Positions 25,072-36,713 of a stretch of 64,000 bases of DNA are shown here, one piece after another. The DNA is from Sisyra terminalis (taxonomy: Eukaryota > Arthropoda > Insecta > Neuroptera > Sisyridae). How positions within the stretch are numbered: the stretch's first letter is position 1; the number at the start of each line of letters is the position of its first letter. The notes below the pieces were generated by a model. That model did not search any database, had not been told where the DNA came from, and was given only the letters and a program-made list of their open reading frames with translations. The stretch lies in assembly GCA_958496175.1 (NCBI GenBank), contig OY292278.1:40610001-40674000 (forward strand). The letters run 5' to 3'. The position numbers and the translations under genes are program-made.

Positions 25072-26683
25072 TTTTTATCGTATCACTATGTTTTTTTTTT
25101 TTTTAAATTTCACTATACAAACGAAAACATAACTAAAATATACTAAACAAACTTTTGAAAATGGGATTTTTAATCAAACAAGTTTTGTAATCTGAGGTCC
25201 ATAAAATTTGATAATAAGTCACCTCAAAATAAAATTTATGATATTATTTTATTTTATTTTATCACTTTGAATTTAAAAATATGATTTTGGAAGGTATAAA
25301 ATAGTAACCGATAAAAGCAAAGTTTTTATTCTTAATCCCTTTTATATAACTTGTGATCAACATATAAATTGAAGAAGTTTACGTTATATTTGACTTTGTT
25401 TCATCACTTTCACTTGATCACATACTAAATTTGATAAATTCATAAAAATTATTCAAACGAGCTTTAATTGAGCTGAAAATGTAAGGAGATCCCAGTCTTT
25501 GTGCAAAATTTCAGTTCGATTGGATAATTAAAAGTGTATTAATTCACATATACAAATTCAATAATTTTTTGAGGAAAAAATTAATTTTCAGAAACGAAGG
25601 AAATATAAGTATGAAAAGCGTCGTCAATAGTGTCTCAATTTTTGTTATTATGAAAGAAGTCACTAGGTCGGAAAGTGTGGAAAAAATTTTCCAAGTCTTC
25701 GCAAGAAAACCATAATCTTATATTTCACATATATCTATTCAAAAATTTACTATGGAAAAAAATGATTTTCACTAAGGATGAAAATATTTTTGTGAAAAGC
25801 ATGTTTAACTTTGTCTCCATTTTGGGCTATTTTGGAAAATTATGTGAAAATATAATTTAAAGAAAAAAAATGTAATTACATAAATGCAATTTTTTTCTCC
25901 AATTTTTAGTTTGAGGAGGGCGGCTCTGTTAAATTTTCTTTAATTTTTCTTATTGTTTTATTATTAAACAATAATTTTCCAAATTTTTCTGCATTTTTAT
26001 TGTTATATGTCGCTAAAAACCTTATTTGCTTAACTTATATTTTAACTATTATTTCTTAAGAATTCATCTCACTGAATAATCACTATCTTCAATTATCACC
26101 GACTTCATAACATTTCATTTTAATTTTACAACAAAATATGGTAAATTTCGTTAAATATATCATAAAATAAAAGAACAGTAACAATTTGTTCGTCAATAAT
26201 TAAAGGACTAAATGGAATTAAGTTGTCAGAAATTAGCGAAATAATTATTGTAAAAATGAAAAGTCGACTTGCTTATTAATTTTTGTCCTTCAGTTTCTTC
26301 AATTTGGCTACGTTCATTCTTTGGAAATTTGAATTTTATCGCTCGCAATGGAAAACGCAAAAAATTTTCTTGTTTTACACATTTAGTTTTCTAATTTACT
26401 GTTCTTGTCACTTTAAAAATTATTGTTACTATTAACATAGAAATAGTTGTTCTTATCTTTCACATTTAACTTTGCAATTCTCCGTTTCTGTCACTTCACA
26501 ATTATCGATAAAGTTAAATATTTAAAATAAACTAGTTTTGATAAAGCTGAAATTTTAATAGATGACAATGTAAAGTGGTATAAGCTTATTTGCTAAATAT
26601 CAGGTTGATTGTATATCTAAGAGATTGATAATTGAAACTTTCAAAATTTGTCGCCAAGAACGCAAAATTAATATAAAGGTAAT
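25072..26683. other. Spacer, no gene recognised
   Basis: The first 100 bases match the upstream flank of CRP5. The rest is AT-rich; the plus frame at 25675-25860 has no motif. Confidence 0.4.
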
Positions 26684-26742
26684 ATAATAATTAAATTGTG
26701 GGCAATAAGGACGAAGCTTCTTGTGGTATCTTATTTATTTTA

Positions 26743-26784
26743 TCCCCAACGTTTCGTCAGTTATTACTAACTTCTTCAGGGCTC
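26743..26784 (-). ncRNA. Hammerhead-like motif, left arm
   Basis: Minus strand: GAGCC, CUGAAGA, A, stem II GUUAG with CUGAC (one wobble), GAAAC, GUU, GGGGAU. Stem I pairs CC with GG, weaker than in the right arm. Confidence 0.5.
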
Positions 26785-27002
26785 TATAATGAAAATACAT
26801 AATATTTAAAAATAGCAACAACTATTGTCAAAATTTTAAATAAATAAATTACAATTCATAAGTCTTAGTCTGTATAAATCTTAGTTAACTAATGTGAAAT
26901 CTAACTAAAAAATAATTAAATTTTAATACCATTATTAAAATACTAATCAAAATTTAAAAATCACTTCACAAATGTCATAAAAATATAAATTTTCATTATA
27001 GA

Positions 27003-27042
27003 GCCCTGAAGAAGTCAGGAATAACTGACGAAACGTTGGCGA
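27003..27042 (+). ncRNA. Hammerhead-like motif, right arm
   Basis: Order: GAGCC, CUGAAGA, A, stem II GUCAG with CUGAC (5 of 5 pairs), GAAAC, GUU, GGCGAU. Stem I pairs GCC with GGC beside the core. AACGUU is self-complementary, so stem III could form between two molecules. Confidence 0.55.
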
Positions 27043-27167
27043 TAAAATAAATAAGGTTCCACAAGAAGCTTCGTCCTTATTGCCCACAATTTAATTATTA
27101 TACTTAAAAAGACGAGGACTTAAATAACATGGATTAATATATAGGATTTGTTGGTTTAATTTTTTTA

Positions 27168-27549
27168 CTATCCATAGATAATATTTAATAGTGGAATGTG
27201 ATCAATTGGCACTGGATATACACAATATGGACAGCATTGGTAAATGAAATCAGGCTTCATTAAAATTTCACCCATAAGACATGAAGTTATATAGGCACAT
27301 TGAACCAATCTGCAATTAACTCCACAAACTTTATTTCGATTGCAAATGAGTGGAGACTTACATTTGCGATTTACACAAGACATTCCAATGTCTAAAAAAA
27401 ATAAACGTAACAAAAATTAGTTTCTCTAAAAAATATTTTTCCCTTAGTATTTTATTACCTCCTAAAGGACTTAAATGAAGCTGAGCTGAATTTTCATAGA
27501 TACAAACCACCACTAAAACCGCGAGGGTTGCACACCCCAAAGTTCTCAT
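27168..27549 (-). CDS. CRP3, secreted ten-cysteine peptide, long tail
   Basis: Exons 27459-27549 and 27168-27391 with a 67-base phase-1 intron (GGAG/GTAATA, TTTTAG). The start at 27549 gives MRTLGCATLAVLVVVCIY, a good signal peptide; a more upstream in-frame ATG at 27579 exists but would add a non-hydrophobic lead. The product is 104 residues: domain DIGMSC to CCPYC, x5 between C6 and C7, then an unusual hydrophobic tail of about 22 residues that no other member has. Its neighbours on both sides read in the same direction. A relic of exon 1 survives at 32,468. Confidence 0.85.
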
Positions 27550-27638
27550 ATTAAAACTTTTGTTAAACTGGTACAGCAAAATTTGCTTAAAAAATCACCA
27601 AAATAAGAATTTTTCTACTTTCATTCAATAAATGAATT

Positions 27639-27886
27639 GTTTATTTTGAAAGTTGGTTAAGCCTATTTCAAGAACAGTCCCTATAGTATTATCATTTTTA
27701 ACCATAAGAGCATAAGATACTAAGTAGGAGGGAATAATTGGCGTTTTTGTTAATAGCTAAAATGAAATCAGTAATTTGTGAAAACTTAGCAGTTAAATAA
27801 TAAACATACTTTGTTCTAGTTACCAGAAGAAAAATCATTATATAGACCGTCCTTGAAATGGACTTACGCCACTTTCAAAATAAACG
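27639..27886. mobile_element. Miniature element A, copy 2, intact
   Basis: 248 bases with inverted ends GTTTATTTTGAAAGTTGGTT and, from the right, CGTTTATTTTGAAAGTGGCG. The interior matches the two outer parts of 20,372-21,383 and supplies the empty site for the inserted element there. It lies just upstream of CRP3. Confidence 0.8.
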
Positions 27887-28439
27887 AGTCAAATTGCCAC
27901 ACCGAAAATCTATTTATCTCTAAATTTTTCAACTACTGTAGATCATTTTTTTAAAAAAAATTACACAAATATTTTTCACAAATATACGCATTATTTTGTC
28001 CTTATATTTTCAAATTATTTTCTACAAGAGTTACCTTGAAGTACAACCTTATTACTCAACTTTTATTGTTTTATCAATTTTGCAAATTCTGTTTTCCAAA
28101 ACGATACTATTATTTTATAATTTTAATCCAAATTTAATCAGTAAAATATTATATAAGGACAAATTCTTTCACCATTTCTGAGTCATTTATTTATGATAAG
28201 AATTATTGTTGAACTTAATTTGTTTTTTTCATTTCTATCATAGATGCGTTAAAACCAAGATTGAGTTATATTAATTTTTATTTTAAATTACGAAAGAGCG
28301 ATTAGTTAAGAATAGGTGGATAATAGGAGGTAATTAAAATTTATTATTTCTCTTAATTAAATTCTCCAATTTGTCGTCGAAATTGAGATGATTTTGTAGA
28401 TTGGTATAACACTTTTGGGATTCTAACTTCTGGGCATTA
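27887..28439. other. Spacer, no feature
   Basis: AT-rich DNA; the frame at 27996-28181 is hydrophobic by composition only. Confidence 0.4.
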
Positions 28440-28790
28440 AAGCTATGACATCTACAAAGGTTCCTGTTTCAGTAGTAGGCATCAGCAGTCATTGGCAAAT
28501 CGGAGATTTACAAAAGATTAAAAAAAAAGCCTAGAACACTTCCTAACGGGACGCTAAGATCTTATTTGTTCTTTATTAAATGTTTCCACTTCAAATTTAG
28601 TTCTAAAATTCCAATCTTTCAGAAATGATTTCAGCTGTTCGTAGTACATGGGTATGCTTTTTCTTATTTTAAATAATAAGCCATCATGCTTTGTCAAAAG
28701 CATGGCTAATATCTAAGAAGACCGATGGGCAATATTTTTTCTGTTTTATAATCTCATGAATTATATCAATTCGTAAATATAAAGAGGAAG
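28440..28790 (-). pseudogene. Jockey-type reverse transcriptase fragment
   Basis: Minus strand reads RIDIIHEIIKQKKYCPSVFL then DISHAFDKA, a stop at the usual Trp of AFDKVWH, and after it HDGLLFKIRKSIPMYYEQLK. This is the region of fingers and palm with the first catalytic Asp. Frameshifts follow and the YADD motif is not readable. A dead LINE fragment. Confidence 0.7.
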
Positions 28791-29201
28791 GTAATATTTG
28801 GAAATAGTAAAATAATTTAAATTTATAAAAAAAGTTATAGTTTGGAAAATGGTAACAAATTTTCTTATATTTTGAATGAGTGTGTGTAAATTTTAGTTTC
28901 ATACCAAACTTCAACTTTCTAGATCGTCGAAAAGAATTCTTGATATTGTAATGAGATAGCCAGTGCCAAAATCAATTGAAAAGAGATATGAGTTAAACAT
29001 AAAAAAGAAAAATTATTCTAATGAACTTACTAGATTAATAAATCTACTTATTATGTTTATTATCTCCAAAGAATATCAGGTGATGTGATATAAAAGAGTT
29101 ATGTAACAATTTTGCAATTATTTATTTATTTTAATTTTTTTAGGATACATGTTTTTAAAATCATTGGCGTGAAGAATATATTGTAAAATTTTTATTAGAT
29201 T

Positions 29202-29519
29202 CTAAACACAGCGTGGGCAACATTCATAAACGTAATCGGCAAATTTTACAGTTTGATTTGGTTTGCAATGTAGACGGGGGCAATTATGTTGAATACAATT
29301 TCTTGCACAAATTTTACTCTTGTTACAAAAAAGTTTTGGTCCGCATTTACTTTGAAGACATGATTGTCCAACTCCTGTTACAATAACGTTATAAATTAGA
29401 ATAAAATCACTAAATTTCTAATTTACAAATTACTTACCCGCTTCATTAACACTTTGCGCATTGGTGAATTCAATGAAGGCAAGTGCAACTAGCACAAATA
29501 AGAATAGAGAGAATTTCAT
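29202..29519 (-). CDS. CRP4, secreted ten-cysteine peptide
   Basis: Exons 29438-29519 and 29202-29374, phase-1 intron of 63 bases (GCGG/GTAAGT, TAACAG). The 84-residue product begins MKFSLFLFVLVALAFIEF and is probably cut after NA, leaving a mature N-terminal Gln. Domain spacing x4-x5-x5-x3-x4-x4-x14, ending CCPRCV with almost no tail. Net charge about +6. AATAAA signals lie about 100 bases past the stop. A dead copy is at 32,940, and CRP9 shares the 3' flank (AGGATACATGTT), so these three form a subgroup. Confidence 0.85.
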
Positions 29520-29607
29520 TGTTGAAAGTTTCAAAAAATTTAAGGAGCACGGAAAAATAAAGTTTAGATGCTTCTAAAGAGTATGAATTGGTGAATATTT
29601 TCTCATT

Positions 29608-29640
29608 GCTTTTATACCTAAATATATCAGTTAAAATTGG
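29608..29640 (-). promoter_or_regulatory. CRP4 core promoter
   Basis: Minus strand: AATTTTAACTGATATATTTA then GGTATAAAAGC; TATA box about 98 bases before the ATG. The TGATAT word is the conserved GATA-like part. Confidence 0.6.
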
Positions 29641-30379
29641 ATGAATCATTTCTTTTTAAATTTTAAAATATTTTTTTTATAACCATGAAATAAAAAATAA
29701 GAATTTATCAAAAGTTATAACTTTATTACTGTCTTCTTAAGAGTATTTCTTAAATTAATTTTTGTTTTTCTGTTGTTTTAATATTTAATTTACACAATTG
29801 AAATTAAAATAATAAATGTTTTTCTGGAAAAACATTACCAATAAAGAACTAGTGAGATAGGGTACAAAATATTAAAGTTAAAACCAAAGAATAGGGTTGA
29901 CATATGAAGGGTTACTGGCTAAAAGTTAATGATGGTTTAAGATTTAGTTTTTTCTAACTAACCAAAATACGACCATACAATAAAATTATAAATATACGAA
30001 TTTAAGAGAATTAATTTTCAAACAGAAGAGATTCAAATCATTATTTTTTTTATAATTCAGGTTTTAGATCTAACTATTGTTGCATTCAGTATATCGCATT
30101 TTGGCCAATGGTTTCGGAGGTCCAAGTAACAATATTGCAATCAATAGATTTTTCTTCTGATTGAAGAATTAAATAAGCATTTTGTATTAAAATCATAGAT
30201 TGGGATGTATGTTTTTTAAATTAGTTTAGCGAAATATTTGAAGAAATTTTACTCTTTTGTCAGAAAGAATCGCAATATTGGGACCATAAAAGTAACAGTG
30301 CTAGATAAAAATATATATTTTTGACTTGAAGTACATAAATCAGTGATATTGGCTAATCAAAAATGGAGCAGTACACCAT
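29641..30379. other. Spacer, no feature
   Basis: AT-rich DNA before the duplicated block; nothing recognised. Confidence 0.4.
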
Positions 30380-32430
30380 GAATTTATGGTTGGTTAATTC
30401 TTTGATGTACAACGAAGCGTAGGAGTTTCAAAAATTAATGTTTTTGACAAATTCTACGCAAATTGAGTCCAGAAAATATATTTGAGGTCATAGAGGCCCC
30501 TGATTTCAAGTATGAAGTTCATAAAGTTCATCAACGTATCTGAGGATTGGGATGAATTTAAACTCTTAGAATTTTCCTTATAAATAGATCTTATGAGTAT
30601 TGCAAATGCAATAATCCATTTACATAGAAAAGTATATTTGGCAATGTATACCGGTAATTTTTTGTTTGGGTCATACAATATATTCGCAAACCATTATTTC
30701 TATTCAATGTAAAAATTTAAAACCAAAACATCTTCATATATTTTTTCAATTTGCTTTAGGTAAGACTTTTTTCTTTATAGCTGGCTATTTCTTGCCATAT
30801 TCTTTAAATTAAAATTACCAATTTCCATTTACGTACATCTAAGGTGCCAAATCCTTGTCTTAAAAGTCAGTTTTCATTTTGAAATATTCTATAAAAACCA
30901 ATTTTTTCCCCAGAAATGACCAGAAAGAGGTTCTCTTATAGTTATTCAGTTTGTCACCAAATTAATATTTTCGTATTTGTGACTCAATTTTTTAAAGTAG
31001 GATTCTTATTGCACATAATGCATCATGGATCCTTAAAAATGAAAACAAGCTTAATTATTATTCATATTTAAACAAGCTTCAATTTAAAATTGATTTTTGA
31101 AATAAGGGAAACAATAATAAAATTTGGATAGAAATCATTTACGTTATTGTTAAAAGTATATTAGGACTAGCATTTGTCTTTATTAAATATAGCAGTGTTA
31201 TCTCAGTGACTTATTTTAATGGGCGAGGCAATTATAGCGATAGCAAATATTACTATTAAATAATAAAAAGATAAACTGTAATGATTTCAACTAAATGGTA
31301 TTACTTTAGTAGGAAAAATAAAACCAAACTGTAATATAGTAACGGGGATTTCAATTTGGTTCACTTTTCATATTTATGTTTTCGTTAGGATTACACTCAT
31401 GAATATTGGTATATCTTGAGTAATTTTTAAACTTTTAATTTTTCGCTTTAATAATTTAATAATTAATACAACTTTGGTCATCTTAGTTAACCAATGATTT
31501 TTTAAAACCATCTGAAAAAAACTTTGAAAGGTATAAATTATATAAGAAATAGGTATTTATTTTTCCAAAATCAAAACAATAATGCACTAATTCTCCTTCA
31601 AATAATTAAGAAAAGAAAACTTTAATGAGTTAAATACACGAAAATAAACAATAGTACAAAGTATAAAAAAATTGAAGTGTAAACTTTATCTGTTGTTAGG
31701 TTATCACAAGATACTAAACCGTACACTATTTTCATATTGTAAACAATTTTCTTGGAGACACCAACAATAAAATTTCAATATTATTTCCATAAAAAACAAG
31801 GACACTAAAGAAAAGTTTTCTAAGCAAAATTAAAACAAACAATCTTAACTGTTTTCAGCTCCAACTTTGAAGTTAATCTCCAATTTTATTAGGCACATTG
31901 ATTGAACAATATTGGCAACAATTATAAATAAAATCCGGTTGGATTAAAAACGTTCCTCTTGGACAGGATTTAAGGGTGGCGCATTGTACACCCGCACAAT
32001 TAACAGTGCAAATGAAACTGGGATCGCAGATCAAATTTGATTCACATTTGCGATTAGCACAAGACTGTCCAACATCTATCAACAAATAGTATTTTGAAAA
32101 ATTTACAAAAAAAAAATATTCGTTTTTTTGCACTCACTAGCACTGCGGAAGTGAAGATTCGCCAATGTTAAATAAATGAATATTAATTTTAAAATTATTA
32201 TGAGAAATTGCGAATTGGTAATTGTTACCATTTTTTATCGAATAACTAAGTTTTTTTTTTAAATTTCACTATACAAACGAAAACATAACTAAAATATATT
32301 TATAAATCAAACTTTTGAAAACTAAATTTTTAATCAAGCAAGTTTTATAATCAGAGAATCATAAAACTTGATAATAATTCACCTCGAAGTATAATTTAAG
32401 ATTTTGTATTTTTTTCTTTAACGTTTCGAA
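30380..32430. repeat. Right copy of the CRP2 block
   Basis: Matches about 22,200-25,130 with gaps; it is the shorter copy, lacking the SINE and the 600-base piece. It carries CRP5. Continuing right, relics of CRP3 and CRP4 appear in the same order as in the left block, so the duplicated unit once spanned three genes. Confidence 0.7.
31873..32231 (-). CDS. CRP5, close duplicate of CRP2
   Basis: Exons 32138-32231 and 31873-32075, intron 62 bases, same splice sites and phase as CRP2. Both exons have the same length as in CRP2. The 98-residue product starts MVTITNSQFLIIILKLIF; the mature domain differs from CRP2 at only a few residues (for example VQCATLKSCPRG for VLCATLKSCPKG, and a final IGD for VGE). 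The intact frame at a second site, beside two dead relatives, suggests it is kept by selection, though it could also be recent. Confidence 0.85.
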
Positions 32431-32467
32431 TAAATATGTATGATTTGGAAAAATTACAATCTTTTCT

Positions 32468-32554
32468 CATCCCCTAATGCTCTAATATGATGCTGAGCTG
32501 AGGTTTCGTAGATACAAACCAACGCAAGGGTTTTGCATATATCCAAGCTCGCAA
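32468..32554 (-). pseudogene. Relic of CRP3 exon 1
   Basis: On the minus strand GGTTTGTATCTACGAAA and TCAGCTCAGC match the signal-peptide exon of CRP3 almost base for base, and flanking words also match. The ATG has become TTG, the reading frame is shifted and exon 2 is absent. It marks where a CRP3 copy stood in the duplicated block. Confidence 0.75.
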
Positions 32555-32939
32555 ATTAAAAGTCATTCGGAACTTCAGCAAAAATCATCTTTGTGTTTAT
32601 TTGTAAATCTTCAAAGTTTCATAATAAATTTCTCCTTTCTAGATCATCGAAAAGAATCATTGATGTAGTAATGAGGTAGCCAGTGACAAAATCAATGAAT
32701 TAGAGATTTTTGTAAAAATATTATAAGTAAAGTAAGACAATTAAAACTAACAGATTTATTAGATCTACTCATAAAAGTCATCTTCTTTTGAAAGTTTGAG
32801 CTGATGTAATATAAAAGAGTAATATGAACATTTTGCAATTGTTTGTTAATTTTATTTTTTTAGGATAAATGTTCTTAAGATCATTGGTTTAAAGCATAAA
32901 TTGTAAAGTTTACAATTGTATTAACGCACTGATTCACAG

Positions 32940-33209
32940 TGCAGGTAACAATGGAAATTTGAGTTAGCAAATTTTAAAACTTTATTGGACATCCAACGTA
33001 AAGTGGAGCTTTGCACAAATCATATTATTGGCACAATAAAGGTTTGGTTCGCAAGGACGTACAAGATATGATTCTCCAAGTTCTGTTACAATAACGTTAT
33101 AAATAAGAATTAAATGTATTAATTTATAATTTTTAAACTACTTTTGCGCATTGGTGTATTCAATGAAGACAAGTACTACTAGCACAAATAAGAATAAGGG
33201 CAATTTCAT
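32940..33209 (-). pseudogene. Dead copy of CRP4
   Basis: Exon 1 is still readable from 33209 (MKLPLFLFVLVVLVFIEY) but the donor site is lost: the frame runs Ala-Gln-Lys into a stop where GTAAGT should be. In exon 2 the first cysteine codon is TAT, the frame is ended by a stop after LHFTLDVQ, and the remaining C-terminal part (KFANSNFHCY) is in another frame. Promoter and 3' flank match CRP4 and CRP9. Confidence 0.85.
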
Positions 33210-33291
33210 TGTTGTTAAAAAAGCTTCCAAAAATTTTTGGAACACCGAAAAATGAAGTTTGGATACTTCTAAAGAGTATGAGTTGGTCTCA

Positions 33292-33326
33292 TTGCTTTTA
33301 TACTTAGGCATTACGCATAAAGTATG
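33292..33326 (-). promoter_or_regulatory. Promoter remnant of the dead CRP4 copy
   Basis: TATAAAAGC retained, about 94 bases before the old ATG, but the upstream TGATAT word has decayed to GTAAT. Confidence 0.5.
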
Positions 33327-34906
33327 ATAAATTATTAATTTTTTGGGTTATTATATTTTTTTATAACCAAAAAAATGAACATATATAGAACTTCCTAAAA
33401 ATTAAAACTATATTACCAACTTCTTGAAATTATAATTTTATTTCAAATAATTATGTTTTTGATGTCATTAAAGTTAGTATTTTTATTTTTAATTGGAACA
33501 AATTTAAATTACAAGGATTCTTGTTTTTCGAAGAAAAGACACGTAATAAAGATCAAAAGAAGGAGGTGACAAGTTATCAAAGTTAAAACACAAATTTGGG
33601 AAAATATGGATGGCTTATAATTTGGATGGCTGCTAGTCTAAAGTTAATGAAGATTCAAGCTTTTATTATATTGAAAATTATATATTAAATTATAGTAATG
33701 TAAATCGATTAATCCTGTATACGTTTAAGATGCTTTTTAGATCTCAAATCGAAGTAAAATGTGCGTCTGTAATTGCAGAAATGAAGTTTGCATCAAAATT
33801 CCAAAAGGCCATATCTTTAAGGCAAATAGATTACGTATTCCGTTACTGCCCAATTGGGGTACCCATATTGTAATTTTAAACAATATTTGATGAAGTTATG
33901 GATTTATTTTTGTCAAATATGTGAAAATATGTCCAAATTTTAAATTTTTCTTGATATATAGATTTATATTAACCATAGAGTCTCTAAAGATCATAATAGT
34001 TATAAAGGGATGGTAAATAAAAGTAAAAAAAAAGTTTATTTTCATGTTGTTATCTCAATTAGTTTATTGAACTGGTAAATAAAAACATTTGTTGTTTCTT
34101 CGTAATTTTATTTTTTCAAATTTTCGTTTGTATATGACCTCTGGGTGTTATTGGATGAACAATAATTTTGTGTGTGTATTCTAAATTTGGACACTATATA
34201 AAATATTTTATATACGTTGCAAATTTTGTTATCATTTTTTAAATCATAAATATACCACCTGATAAGTTTTTTTACAAGTATTTCATAATATCATAGTAAG
34301 ATTATTCTTAGTTTTTTTTTTTGGCAAACATATATATTAAAACTAAGCATATATAACGTAGATAATACTTTCAATATGAAAGTAATAATAACTAATTCCA
34401 AGACTTACCTTTGAAAACAAAAAGAATAATCAAAATAAAATTTTTTGTTTATGTATCGTAAGAATATTCCTAAGTTTGAAATCAAAATTTATATTTCAAT
34501 TTTTATAAGTTAATGTGTATTTTACGCGTTTTTGTCACCCATAACAAGCGCTAATTCCATTTCCCATTCCACCCCGGTATCCCATTTTGCGTCGTGTTCC
34601 CTTACACAACAACAATTACTATTTTAATAATAAACAATAAATATGGAAATTAAAAAAATACTTATAGATAAAGTTTTTGAAAATATTTTTTTATAAGGGA
34701 CGTAAATTTTATTTACCAATAAAGTTTAAGTTAAGAATAATAATTATGTATTTATTATTAATGCACTACTTAAATTATTTAGATAACTCAATTTTATAAT
34801 TTTAAAAAGTAAGTAAATTTATTTTACGTCGTAGCTTAAATAAAGTTTATAGAATAATTTGAATATATTATTTTGGTACTACTCTAAAACCATGCCGTAT
34901 TTCAGG
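33327..34906. other. Spacer with a SINE tail fragment
   Basis: No gene. At about 33,968-34,035 a SINE 3' part (TTAACCATAGAGTCTCTAAA, then GTTATAAAGGGATGGTAAAT) stands without its tRNA-like head. Confidence 0.5.
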
Positions 34907-34989
34907 ATATGATAAAATTTAGACTTTTTATTTTCAACAAAATATGAGAAGCAAATATGAAATAAAAAGTAATTCTTAATAAATTATAG

Positions 34990-35172
34990 CAGGTTGGCTA
35001 GCTATAAATTCATGTTTTGATACCTTTAAAGGTGTCTCAAAACCTAAATATTGTAAGGTGAACATATAATTTCATATTGTATAATATCCTATAATATGAA
35101 CACCCTACAATATTTAAATTTTGAGACATCTTTGGGGTGTCAAAACACAAGTTTATAGCTAGCCACCCTGTT
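34990..35172. mobile_element. Miniature palindromic element with CAGG ends
   Basis: CAGGTTGGCTAGCTATAAAT on the left and CAGGGTGGCTAGCTATAAAC from the right are inverted ends, and the inner parts (TTTTGATACCTTTAAAGGTG against a matching right side) keep pairing, so nearly the whole element is one hairpin. It interrupts the left arm of the larger fold-back. Confidence 0.75.
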
Positions 35173-35287
35173 ATTGATTATTAATAATAACCGATAAATT
35201 AGTTGTGTCCATAATTTACATAATATTATTTATTTTTAGTAAGATAGTGGACTTAAAGGAAGTAAATTCATATACTAATTATTAATT

Positions 35288-35326
35288 TAGCGACGTTTCG
35301 GTCCTTTATTTGACCTTCATCAGGCT
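35288..35326 (-). ncRNA. Hammerhead-like motif, left arm
   Basis: Minus strand: AAGC, CUGAUGA, A, stem II GGUC with GACC (4 of 4 pairs), GAAAC, GUC (the classical cleavage triplet), GCUAAA. Stem I pairs AGC with GCU. Confidence 0.5.
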
Positions 35327-35545
35327 TCTTAATAAGAAGTACACTATATATATCTCAATAACAGCGACATTTTTTCCCTATCACACACATACAAAAAAAA
35401 AAAAATATATTAATTTTTTTTAAATTTTAATGTAAAAAAAATTTTAATATAAAAAAAAATAATTTAATTTTTCTTTTTGTATGTGTGTGATAGGGAAAAT
35501 TTTTTTGCTGTTATTGAGATGTATATTGTGTACTTCATATTAAGA

Positions 35546-35584
35546 AGCCTAATGAAGGTCAAATAGAGGACCGAAACGTCGCTA
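35546..35584 (+). ncRNA. Hammerhead-like motif, right arm, core mutated
   Basis: Same order as the left arm but the core reads CUAAUGA, with A for the invariant G5, so activity would not be expected. Stem II GGUC/GACC and GUC are retained. Confidence 0.4.
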
Positions 35585-35735
35585 AATTAATAATTAGTAT
35601 ATGGATTTACATCCTTTAAGCCCACTATCCTACTTAAAATAAAAAAATATTATTAAGAATTACTTATTATTTCTTATTTGCTTCTCACATTACGTTTAAA
35701 ATTAAAAGTCTGACTTTTTTATATCCTAAAGTATT

Positions 35736-36249
35736 GAAACTTGGAACTTCGGAAATAGAGGCTAAAATGTAATATATTGAGTGCAACAAATTTGGTATCG
35801 AAAAAGTAGATCTTAAAAAACTATTAGATTAAACTTTTATTCTTTGAAATTCGTTTATCTATGGTTTTTTTCTGTGATCTTCCTGTTGTTCCAATGTTCT
35901 CGTAGTTACATGGCAAGAATTCAAAAGATTTTCAATGAAACCAAGTCTTGAACCATCATTTATTTTCGACAAGCAATTTTCCATGTATCTTCCCAAATTT
36001 CTCGTATCAACTTTGATATCTGGTCACCTTTCTCCTTACTTCATATTGTATGTCTTTTTTTTGAAAAATTATAATCGATCAATTTTAAACCTTAACAATA
36101 ACAAAGCACCGATAGATTGACAATTCATGGAGAAACTATAACTTAATTGCGATTTTTATATTTTTTTTTTGTTGCTAGCTAAAAACTTTTGGAAATAATA
36201 TCTATCTTATAATATTTGGTGAACGAATAAGTAAACAATAAAAATTTGG
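35736..36249. other. Spacer, no feature
   Basis: AT-rich DNA; the frame at 35935-36120 lacks a motif. Confidence 0.4.
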
Positions 36250-36270
36250 TTATTCTTTATTTTAAGAACA

Positions 36271-36535
36271 AAATGTCAACTCCCAAAAATAGCGAAAGGT
36301 TGAGCAAGTTGCTGAACGAACGATCAATGTACAATGAAAGTGACATTTTCCAGGCTGCGACCTTAAAATAGACTATAAGGGAAACCACCATAGAAATGGA
36401 CAAACGATTTGGTGAAGGTAAAATTGGCAAAAACTAATTCCAAACAGTTCAAGATCAGGAGAAATGGAAAGAAATGGAAGAGACCTTGGCCAAGAAGTTA
36501 AGCTCAGGAGACCAAGAATAGAGTAGAACAGTACA
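36271..36535 (+). pseudogene. Coding-like fragment of unknown family
   Basis: Reads MSTPKNSERLSKLLNERSMY, then SDIFQAATLK, a stop, TIRETTIEMDKRFGEGKIGK and, with another stop, KWKEMEETLAKKL. Inverted or partial relatives lie at 39,935-40,205 and 48,836-48,935, always downstream of a CRP gene and pointing toward it. I do not recognise the protein. Confidence 0.4.
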
Positions 36536-36713
36536 TATAGTTTCTCAAAAGTTAATTATTATCACTGTTTTCTATTGAAAGTAGTTCTTTTAATAATTTT
36601 TTTTTTTACTTTTAACTTTCCAAGAAGATAATGACAGATTCAATATTGCATTAAAATTTATTGTTCAAAAGATTTCGATTACAATTTGATATTCTGAATG
36701 TGTGCAAATAGGT

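Larger units (their letters stand above)
26684..27134. repeat. Fold-back element, family with copy at 60.1 kb
   Basis: Arms (about 26,684-26,805 and 26,990-27,134) are inverted: GGGCAATAAGGACGAAGCTT on the left mirrors AAGCTTCGTCCTTATTGCCC on the right. Each arm ends toward the loop with GAGCCCTGAAGAAGT and a hammerhead-like motif. A right-end extension (AAAAAGACGAGGACTTAAAT, AACATGGAT) is shared with the other copy and fixes orientation. The unique loop lies inverted compared with the copy at 60,146. Confidence 0.85.
34907..35735. repeat. Large nested fold-back element
   Basis: Outer arms 34,907-34,980 and 35,640-35,735 are inverted (GAGAAGCAAATATGAAATAA against TTATTTCTTATTTGCTTCTC). Inner arms 35,220-35,340 and 35,530-35,655 continue the palindrome (AGATAGTGGACTTAAAGG against CCTTTAAGCCCACTATCC). 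The left arm has been split by a separate 183-base palindrome (34,990-35,172). Two hammerhead-like motifs lie in the inner arms. Confidence 0.8.

Noticed and set aside
27549..27579. Upstream ATG for CRP3
   Set aside because: It adds MLYQFNKSFN before the hydrophobic core; the start at 27549 gives the family's usual signal-peptide length.
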